DNA of 64,000 bases from Enterocloster aldenensis (lineage in GTDB: Bacteria > Bacillota > Clostridia > Lachnospirales > Lachnospiraceae), in assembly GCF_003434055.1 (NCBI RefSeq), contig NZ_QVEX01000003.1, positions 186,001-250,000 of the forward strand, written 5' to 3'. This document shows positions 1 to 6,160 of the stretch, one piece after another. How positions within the stretch are numbered: position 1 is the first letter of the stretch; each line of letters begins with the position of its first letter. The notes under the pieces were generated by a model, which did not search any database, was not told the origin of the DNA, and saw nothing but the letters and a program-made list of their open reading frames with translations. The position numbers and the translations under genes are program-made.

Positions 1-1491
1 ACAATGGATATGGACCCAAGGACAATCAAAGGTGTATGGGGACTGAATGCAACGGAGAGGCCAGGGGCCGTATATCTGGCCTCTGTACTGGCATCCCATG
101 CAAGAAAGGGTCTTCCTGCTTTTGGAATCTATGGAATGCATGTCCAGGAAGCAGATGATGGGGATATTCCGCAAGACGTCAGGATTAAACTGCTTGCTTT
201 TGCCAGGGCAGCGGTGGCAGCAGCCACTATGCGGGGCAAATCTTACCTGCAGATAGGTTCTGCGTGTATGGGTATTTCCGGATCCTTTATAGATCCGGAT
301 TTTTTTGAAGAATATCTGGGCATGCGGGTGGAATCAGTGGATGAGGTAGAAGTCATAAGGCGGATTGAGCAGAAGATTTATGATGAAGATGAGTATGGAC
401 GGGCAATGGCTTGGGTTAAGGGGAAATGTAAGGAAGGGATTGATAAGAACCCGGAGGCTGTCAGGCATACCAGGGATGAAAAGGATGAAAATTGGAAATT
501 TACAGTTAAGTGTGCTTTAATTATGAAAGATTTAATGAATGGGAATAACCATTTGCCAAAGGGTTCCGAAGAAGAAAGGCAGGGGCATAATGCCTTGGCC
601 GCAGGTTTTCAGGGGCAGAGGCAGTGGACGGATCATTACCCGAATACAGATTTTGCTGAGGCCATTTTAAACAGTTCGTTTGATTGGGATGGTCCCAGGG
701 AACCATATATCCTATCCACGGAAAATGATACGCTTAACGGGGTCAGCATGATGTTCCTCAAACTTTTAACAGGAAGGGCACAGATGTTTGCTGATGTCAG
801 GACGTGCTGGTCGGCAGAGGCCGTTAAACGTGTCTGTGGCTATGATGTTGAGGGGAAGGCCAGGGAAGCAGGCGGATTCATCCACCTGATAAATTCCGGT
901 GCATGCTGCCTGGATGCATGCGGCAGGGTTTTGGATGGGACAGGAAAACCGGTTGTGAAACCGTGGTGGGATATGGAACCAAAAGATGTGGATGCATGTA
1001 TGGATGCAGTTACATGGTGTGAGGCGGATCTGGGATATTTCAGAGGAGGCGGGTATTCCTCCAGGTTTGAAACCAGGGAAGAGATGCCTATGACAATGAT
1101 CCGGTTGAATCTGGTGAAGGGACTAGGTCCCGTGGTTCAGTTAGTTGAGGGATGGAGTGTTAAACTTCCTGAGAATGTGTCAGACCAGCTTTGGAGGAGA
1201 ACGGACTATACCTGGCCAAGCACATGGTTTACCCCAAAGATCATGCCAGGACAGACGTTTTCCAATGTTTATGAAATGATGAACCGGTGGGGGGCAAATC
1301 ATGGCGCTATTTCCTATGGCCATATAGGTGCAGATGTGATGACACTTTGCTCCATGTTGAGAATTCCTGTCTGCATGCATAATGTAGGACCAGAACGGAT
1401 TTTCCGTCCGGCTGCCTGGAATGCATTTGGGATGGATCCGGAATCACAGGACTACAGGGCATGTAAGGCTTACGGACCACTCTATAGATAA
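1..1491 (+). CDS. fucI: L-fucose isomerase, 5'-truncated by window edge
   Basis: Converts L-fucose to L-fuculose (also D-arabinose to D-ribulose) in the cytoplasm, the first step of fucose catabolism. The reading frame is open at base 1; the first visible residues align with about residue 100 of the roughly 590-residue family, so about 100 N-terminal residues lie outside. Catalytic/metal residues are visible: Glu in STENDTLNG (codon at 721), Asp in FADVRT (codon at 793), His in WGANHG (codon at 1300). The C-terminus MDPESQDYRACKAYGPLYR closely matches E. coli FucI by memory. A hairpin terminator follows. No other fucose gene is visible, so any partners lie upstream. Confidence 0.96.
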   Translation, partial: TMDMDPRTIKGVWGLNATERPGAVYLASVLASHARKGLPAFGIYGMHVQEADDGDIPQDVRIKLLAFARAAVAAATMRGKSYLQIGSACMGISGSFIDPDFFEEYLGMRVESVDEVEVIRRIEQKIYDEDEYGRAMAWVKGKCKEGIDKNPEAVRHTRDEKDENWKFTVKCALIMKDLMNGNNHLPKGSEEERQGHNALAAGFQGQRQWTDHYPNTDFAEAILNSSFDWDGPREPYILSTENDTLNGVSMMFLKLLTGRAQMFADVRTCWSAEAVKRVCGYDVEGKAREAGGFIHLINSGACCLDACGRVLDGTGKPVVKPWWDMEPKDVDACMDAVTWCEADLGYFRGGGYSSRFETREEMPMTMIRLNLVKGLGPVVQLVEGWSVKLPENVSDQLWRRTDYTWPSTWFTPKIMPGQTFSNVYEMMNRWGANHGAISYGHIGADVMTLCSMLRIPVCMHNVGPERIFRPAAWNAFGMDPESQDYRACKAYGPLYR

Positions 1492-1529
1492 TATTTGTGG
1501 ACAGATACTATATTATAAGGACTGGAATG

Positions 1530-1568
1530 GTGCCGGGAGTATAGGTCCCGGCACATTAATTATTATTT
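1530..1568 (+). terminator. Rho-independent terminator after fucI
   Basis: A perfect 9-bp stem (GTGCCGGGA / TCCCGGCAC) with a 7-nt loop is followed by a T-rich but interrupted tract. It lies 40 bases after the fucI stop and before the convergent MFS gene, so it probably ends fucI transcription; the minus-strand side lacks a T-run. Confidence 0.75.
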
Positions 1569-1590
1569 TCATGCCACTGATAAAACTCTT

Positions 1591-2853
1591 TTAATTCCCC
1601 GTATGTATGGATGCCGGCCTTATTATAGCAAAATAGAAGGCGGCCGTACAGGCCATGACGGCAAGACCTCCGCCTATGAGAAGATATTGTATCCTTACCA
1701 CATCTGCCAGGGGGCCGAATACCATCATTCCAATGGGAAGGGCGCAGGAGGTGGAAATCTGCATGAAACTGAACACCCTTCCCTGCATGGAAGCAGGGAC
1801 CTGTTCCTGGATGGAGACCGTGATAGGGGAGTTGTAGCAGGGAGATGTGATTCCAATCATCAGATTGCAAGCCAGGTAAAACAGGAATACAGGAGCCACT
1901 CCAAGGCCTGCCATCAGCACACCGTACAACCATCCGGCCAGGACCGTTGTTTTTAACCGCTTTTTAAAGCCGCCCCAGGATGTAATCAGGATGCCGCCCA
2001 GGACAGAGCCCATGCTGTAGGTCATTTCCGAAGCCGTAAGGCGCCATACCTCTGGTCCGAAGGTGCGGCTGACCATCAGAGGTGTCAGGAAGGCAGAAGG
2101 GCTGATAAGGAACAGCACCGCTATCTGGAATAACAGCAGATGCCGTACAAAGGAATCTGTTTTCAGATAAAGTAAACCTTGTTTCATGCTGAGGATTCCT
2201 GAGGATTCTTTGATATTGTCCCTGCTTTTCAGGCCGTCTTTGCAGCCTGCATTGTCCGAACCCGCCAACATGTCCTTTCTATACCCGGGGATGGTCAGGG
2301 CAGAGGTGATGCCCACACCTATGAGCGCAGTGAATACATCTATGAACAGCGTTGTCTCCAATGTGGACACGGACAATATGGCGCCGCTGACTGCCGGTGA
2401 AAGGAACATGATAAGGGATGTTATGGTGTTCTGGATGCCGTTTACCTGCATCAGATGCTTTTGCGGTACAATCTGGGGAATGACCGCATTGACTGCCGGC
2501 GTCTGAATCCCTGTTCCGGCAGAACGGACCATGAGCACGGTAAACAGCAGCCATATATTCCTGTGCCCGGATAAAAATGCAATGGCCAGAATCAGGGTTG
2601 AGAGCGCAATGATGGTGTCAGACAGCATGATCAGGGATTTCCTGTCATAACGATCAATCCATACGCCTGCAAACAGGGATATGGCAATCTGCGGTGCAAA
2701 GCCGCATACGGTTGATATGGTCAGCATCCGTCCTGATGAAGTGGAGAGCGTGATATACCAGACAATGGCATACTGCACCAGGGAGGAGCCAAAGAGCGAT
2801 ATGGTCTGGGCTGTGAGGAATCGGGCGGCTGTATTTTTCCAGGATTGGTTCAT
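1591..2853 (-). CDS. MFS exporter, MefA/EntS-like (MFS_3) drug efflux family
   Basis: A 420-residue, 12-helix major facilitator protein that probably exports a drug or metabolite using the proton gradient. The N-terminal half carries the family hallmark between helices 2 and 3, FAGVWIDRYDRKSLIML, and the overall length and the QTISLFGSSLVQYAIVWYI opening are typical of macrolide-efflux-like MFS proteins. The ribosome site before the ATG is weak (GAGG, about 12 nt away). Upstream on the same strand are a strong promoter, a leader ORF and a terminator, the layout used to control antibiotic-resistance genes by ribosome stalling. The substrate cannot be read from the sequence. Confidence 0.9.
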   Translation of the reverse strand: MNQSWKNTAARFLTAQTISLFGSSLVQYAIVWYITLSTSSGRMLTISTVCGFAPQIAISLFAGVWIDRYDRKSLIMLSDTIIALSTLILAIAFLSGHRNIWLLFTVLMVRSAGTGIQTPAVNAVIPQIVPQKHLMQVNGIQNTITSLIMFLSPAVSGAILSVSTLETTLFIDVFTALIGVGITSALTIPGYRKDMLAGSDNAGCKDGLKSRDNIKESSGILSMKQGLLYLKTDSFVRHLLLFQIAVLFLISPSAFLTPLMVSRTFGPEVWRLTASEMTYSMGSVLGGILITSWGGFKKRLKTTVLAGWLYGVLMAGLGVAPVFLFYLACNLMIGITSPCYNSPITVSIQEQVPASMQGRVFSFMQISTSCALPIGMMVFGPLADVVRIQYLLIGGGLAVMACTAAFYFAIIRPASIHTGN

Positions 2854-2903
2854 GATTTGTGTAACCTCGTCTTTCTATGATTATTTTGGGGTTTAAACAT
2901 GAC

Positions 2904-2935
2904 AAAAAGGCTGCGGACAGACACTGTCCGCAGCC
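2904..2935 (-). terminator. Strong terminator in the 5' leader of the MFS gene (candidate attenuator)
   Basis: A perfect 12-bp inverted repeat (GGCTGCGGACAG / CTGTCCGCAGCC) with a 3-nt loop is followed on the minus strand by TTTTT. It sits about 50 bases before the MFS start codon and about 245 bases downstream of the only visible promoter, so it would stop most transcripts before the exporter gene. The sequence CGGACAG of its 5' arm is also present inside the leader ORF, which may allow alternative pairing. Confidence 0.8.
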
Positions 2936-3046
2936 CAATCCATGAGGACGTCTGCTAATCCAGGAAAATGGCGCAAAAACAAGGCGTATGCAGCTATTCA
3001 ATCCATACGCGCAGGAACTACCATGTTTCCCGGTGAATGAAAGCAG

Positions 3047-3145
3047 TTAAACGCCCGGTTTAAACTCCGTACAATGCTTCACCGGATACAATTGTACAGA
3101 GCTGATTCGCCTTCTCATCCTGTCCGTTGCATAGAACCATACCAT
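3047..3145 (-). CDS. Leader peptide ORF (candidate) upstream of MFS exporter
   Basis: A 32-codon ORF, MVWFYATDRMRRRISSV..., starts 8 nt after a near-perfect AAGGAGG ribosome site. A second ATG five bases further on (3140) opens an overlapping frame of 26 codons ending at 3060 (MVLCNGQDEKANQLCTIV...), which has a more natural amino-acid composition and a 13-nt spacing. One of the two is probably translated as a regulatory leader. Between it and the terminator lies another small hairpin (GCGTATG / CATACGC, about 2978-3004) followed by a T-rich stretch. Which frame is used cannot be settled here. Confidence 0.5.
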   Translation of the reverse strand: MVWFYATDRMRRRISSVQLYPVKHCTEFKPGV

Positions 3146-3180
3146 AAGACAGGCCTCCTTCATATGTTTCATGTGAACTT

Positions 3181-3209
3181 ACTCTAACAGAAATATTTTA
3201 TCCTGTCAA
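3181..3209 (-). promoter_or_regulatory. Sigma-A promoter for the MFS leader transcript
   Basis: On the minus strand, a perfect -35 TTGACA (3209-3204) and a 4/6 -10 TAGAGT (3186-3181) are separated by exactly 17 bp. Transcription would start near 3174, giving a leader of about 320 nt before the MFS start. Confidence 0.75.
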
Positions 3210-3289
3210 TTGCCCATTATGACTAATTTTCAGGAAATGAGAGATACTGATAATGAATATATCCTGTCAGAGGAAGGAGAATGCATAAG

Positions 3290-4312
3290 ATGGGACAGAT
3301 GAAAGGAAAGGCAAGTATAGAGTTTGAACACCCGCCGGTAATCATAAGCGCCGGGGCGGTGGTTGGTAAAAAGGAAGGGGACGGGCCTCTTGGACAGCTT
3401 TTTGACCAGGTGGAACAGGATGACATGTTCGGCAAGGACAACTGGGAACAGGCGGAGAGCGCCATGCAGAAAAGGACCGCGGACCTTGTGATTGAAAAGG
3501 GAGGAATCAGGAAAGGCGATTTGCGCTACCTGTTTGCAGGGGATCTGCTGGGCCAGCTGATTGCCACATCCTTTGGCACCGTGGACCTGGAGATTCCTCT
3601 TTTTGGCCTTTACGGGGCCTGTTCAACCATGGGGGAGGCGCTGAGCCTTGGGGCCATGGCTGTGAATGGAGGATATGCCAACCAGGTCATGTCCATGGCG
3701 TCCAGCCATTTTGCAACGGCTGAGAAACAGTTCCGTTTTCCTCTGGCCTATGGCAACCAGAGGCCCATGTCAGCCACATGGACCGTAACAGGCTGCGGCG
3801 CTATTGTCATTGCAGGGGACAGGAAGAACGGGCTTGCAAGGATTGCAGGCATCACCACGGGCCGTATGGTGGATATGGGCGCCAAGGATTCCATGAACAT
3901 GGGCGCTGCCATGGCGCCTGCCGCGTTCCACACCATAGAACAGAACCTGGAGGATTTCCAGGTCAATGAAACATGGTATGACAAGATCATCACCGGTGAC
4001 CTGGGGGAAGTGGGCAGGACCATCCTTTTGGAGTTCATGAAGAACAAGGGCAGGGACCTGAGCCAGATCCATATGGACTGCGGAATCGAGATATACGATA
4101 AGGAACAGCAGGACACACATGCGGGCGGAAGCGGATGCGGCTGCAGCGCGGTTACGCTGTGTTCCTATATCCTGCCTAAGGTACAGGACGGTACATGGAA
4201 GAGGGTGCTGTTTGTCCCCACAGGTGCCCTTCTGTCTACGGTAAGCTTCAATGAAGGCCAGAGCATTCCTGGAATCGCCCACGCAGTCATCATTGAGCAT
4301 ATTGACGATTAA
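3290..4312 (+). CDS. spoVAD: Stage V sporulation protein AD
   Basis: SpoVAD is a thiolase-fold protein of the spore inner membrane that binds dipicolinic acid and is needed for its uptake during sporulation and release at germination. The translation contains family stretches FGLYGACSTMGEALSLGAM, SSHFATAEKQFRFPLAYG and GSGCGCSAVTL. About 340 residues, the usual length. An upstream in-frame ATG at 3281 lies only 1 nt from the AGGAAGGAG ribosome site, so the ATG at 3290 (10-nt spacing) is preferred. The spoVAE gene follows after 13 bases. spoVAC, normally the preceding gene in the minimal spoVA operon, is absent here. Confidence 0.95.
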   Translation: MGQMKGKASIEFEHPPVIISAGAVVGKKEGDGPLGQLFDQVEQDDMFGKDNWEQAESAMQKRTADLVIEKGGIRKGDLRYLFAGDLLGQLIATSFGTVDLEIPLFGLYGACSTMGEALSLGAMAVNGGYANQVMSMASSHFATAEKQFRFPLAYGNQRPMSATWTVTGCGAIVIAGDRKNGLARIAGITTGRMVDMGAKDSMNMGAAMAPAAFHTIEQNLEDFQVNETWYDKIITGDLGEVGRTILLEFMKNKGRDLSQIHMDCGIEIYDKEQQDTHAGGSGCGCSAVTLCSYILPKVQDGTWKRVLFVPTGALLSTVSFNEGQSIPGIAHAVIIEHIDD

Positions 4313-4325
4313 GGAGGTAGACATC

Positions 4326-4679
4326 ATGGATTATGTGAAAGCATTTTTAATTGGAGGACTTATCTGCGCGCTGGTGCAGATTTTGATGGAAAAAACAAAA
4401 ATGATGCCTGGGCGGATCATGGTAACGCTGGTGGTCACCGGATGTATCCTTGGTGCCATCGGTATTTATGAGCCATTTTTAAAATGGGCCGGGGCCGGGG
4501 CCGGGGTGCCCTTATTGGGCTTTGGCAACACCCTTTGGAAAGGGGTCAAGGAGGCCATTGGGAAAGACGGGGTGCTGGGGATTTTCAAAGGAGGCCTGAC
4601 AGCCAGCTCGGCCGGGATATGCGGGGCTCTGGTCTTCGGATACCTGGCTTCCCTGGTGTTTAAGCCTAAGATGAAATAA
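4326..4679 (+). CDS. spoVAE: Stage V sporulation protein AE (SpoVAEb type)
   Basis: A 117-residue integral membrane protein of the dipicolinate channel, starting MDYVKAFLIGGLICALVQIL with an excellent AAGGAGG site immediately upstream that overlaps the spoVAD stop region. Hydrophobic segments lie near residues 4-22, 32-50, 60-75 and 92-112, matching the four-helix SpoVAEb family. The glycine-rich GAGAGVPLLGFGNTL loop is typical. It is co-transcribed with spoVAD, presumably in the forespore, although a sigma-G promoter could not be identified with confidence. Confidence 0.93.
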   Translation: MDYVKAFLIGGLICALVQILMEKTKMMPGRIMVTLVVTGCILGAIGIYEPFLKWAGAGAGVPLLGFGNTLWKGVKEAIGKDGVLGIFKGGLTASSAGICGALVFGYLASLVFKPKMK

Positions 4680-4880
4680 GGTGCGATACAAAGGTTGTGG
4701 AAGCCTAAAAGACCATGACCTCTTAAAAGACGGGGAATGGCGCTGGCTGCCCGGAAATCCCTGGGGGTTTCCGGACCATGCGCCTATCAGTTCCCTGTCT
4801 TTTACGCTGCCGGAACTTAAGATGCCCCCTCATCCCTCCTGTGCATTATGATGTTGCTTGCCCCCATACATTGGGCGCAG

Positions 4881-4920
4881 GCATCATGCATCGAACGCAG
4901 GCATCATGCATCGAACGCAG
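4881..4920. repeat. Two perfect tandem copies of a 20-bp unit
   Basis: The unit GCATCATGCATCGAACGCAG occurs twice back to back, with a partial copy (GCGCAG) just before. It lies in the 242-bp gap between spoVAE and the end of the convergent merR gene and abuts the merR stop codon. The same gap holds a hairpin at 4751-4774 (CCGGAAA...TTTCCGG with GGG/CCC continuing inward) that may end spoVA transcription but has no T-run. Confidence 0.9.
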
Positions 4921-4921
4921 G

Positions 4922-5659
4922 TTATCCGTTTGCCCTGCAATAGGATTCAATGGCAGCAGCCATGAAGGTAGCGGTGCCTTTGCCGTGTTTGTCAATGTTT
5001 TCTGTAAAACGCTGGTCGCTGATATACATATGTCCTAGACCGGAAAGGATTTCATCGGTGCACTGGTAGAAGTTGGCGGTGATATAGGACTGCCAGCGCG
5101 CCACCAGTTCCTGCGCCTGCCTGCCGTGGGGCGGAAGGGTGCGGATCCTGCCAAAGCCATTTAGGATTTCAGCGCCTTCGTCATTCACTGTTCCCCACTT
5201 GTCTTTATCATATGCAAAGGTTTTTTCTTTGCTTTCCTTATATGCGTCTGTTGTTCCCCAGCGTCTTTTTACTTCGGCTGCATATCTGCTTTTGGCGGTT
5301 TCAATATCAGTCATGTCAAATTCCTGAAAACTCATATCCATATCTCCTTTTATCGTGTTTTCCACTAGTTTAATTAACCCATCCAGCCGGTCACGCTTTT
5401 GCAGAAGCAGTTCTTTTTGTTTTAATAATGCCTCCTTTTTATCGTACCGAGGGTCTGTCATGATTTCCTTAATGTCAGAGAGAGGGAAATCCAGTTCTTT
5501 GAAAAATAATATCTGCTGTAACTTCCCAAGAGCCGCACCATCATAAAGACGATAACCGGCCTCTGTTACCTGACTTGGCTTTAATAAGCCGATTTTGTCG
5601 TAATAGTGCAGTGTGCGGACGGTAACACCTGTCAGCGCCGCGACCTGGTTTATTTTCAA
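4922..5659 (-). CDS. MerR-family regulator with TipAS-like C-terminal domain
   Basis: A 245-residue transcription activator. Residues 1-70 form the winged helix MerR DNA-binding domain (MKINQVAALTGVTVRTLHYYD then GLLKP, GYRLYD); residues 75-110 are the dimerisation coiled coil; residues 120-245 resemble the TipAS multidrug-sensing domain (KERRW-type segment, LVARWQSYI, YISDQRFTENIDKHGKGTA). TipA-like proteins bind thiopeptides and other drugs and activate promoters with overlong spacers, usually including their own. Such a promoter with a perfect dyad lies directly upstream. No target gene other than itself is adjacent. Confidence 0.93.
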   Translation of the reverse strand: MKINQVAALTGVTVRTLHYYDKIGLLKPSQVTEAGYRLYDGAALGKLQQILFFKELDFPLSDIKEIMTDPRYDKKEALLKQKELLLQKRDRLDGLIKLVENTIKGDMDMSFQEFDMTDIETAKSRYAAEVKRRWGTTDAYKESKEKTFAYDKDKWGTVNDEGAEILNGFGRIRTLPPHGRQAQELVARWQSYITANFYQCTDEILSGLGHMYISDQRFTENIDKHGKGTATFMAAAIESYCRANG

Positions 5660-5716
5660 TTTTGAACCCCTTCCTTTCCTTGGAATATGAACTTAGTATG
5701 TCCGGACCATGATTAT

Positions 5717-5747
5717 ACTTTACACCATGACGCAGCGTCAGGGTCAA
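5717..5747 (-). promoter_or_regulatory. MerR-type promoter with 19-bp spacer and operator dyad
   Basis: On the minus strand the -35 TTGACC (5747-5742) and -10 TAAAGT (5722-5717) are separated by 19 bp, the overlong spacing that MerR proteins correct by untwisting DNA. Inside the spacer is a perfect dyad TGACGC-T-GCGTCA (5728-5740), which strongly resembles known MerR/TipA operators. It predicts autoregulation of the downstream merR gene. Confidence 0.85.
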
Positions 5748-5813
5748 TTGGAAAAATCTGAAAACCAGAAGTTTCATAAAAGTAAAAAGGCAGTTGCGGG
5801 TAAGAGGATGAAG

Positions 5814-5881
5814 AGGGTGGTGGGATGCAGAGGGTGGTGGGATGCAGAGGGTGGTGGGATGCAGAGAGTGGTGAGATGCAG
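5814..5881. repeat. Four tandem copies of a 17-bp unit
   Basis: The unit AGGGTGGTGGGATGCAG occurs three times perfectly and once with two changes, contiguous and without spacers. It sits in the 500-bp gap between the merR promoter and the end of the penicillin-binding protein gene. Short frames run through it on both strands but none has a ribosome site. Nothing else recognisable was found between 5882 and 6160. Confidence 0.92.
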
Positions 5882-6160
5882 AATGAAGATACGGAAGGGG
5901 GACGCAGAAGATATACAAAAGATAAATAGAAAGCCCAGGTAATTCCATATACTACATACTGATAATCAGATGAAATGGATTGCATCCATAAAGATTAACA
6001 TCCATAATGATTATCTTCTGGCAATATGAGGAATATCCTGAGCTTTATTTGTTTTGCCGTACCTGCGGGACGGATGTCTGCTGTCTGAATCAGAACCCCG
6101 CCCCAGGCAGTGCAGATATAAAAGCTGCTGCTAAACCGTTAAACAGGGACGGGGATTCCA

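Noticed and set aside
2186..2506. 106-codon forward frame inside the MFS exporter gene
   Set aside because: It is antisense to a clear transporter frame and shows no protein-family pattern. Many similar antisense frames across the window were left out for the same reason.
5541..5985. Minus-strand frames crossing the 17-bp repeat array
   Set aside because: Low-complexity Ser/His/Pro text generated by the tandem repeat, with no ribosome site or family resemblance.
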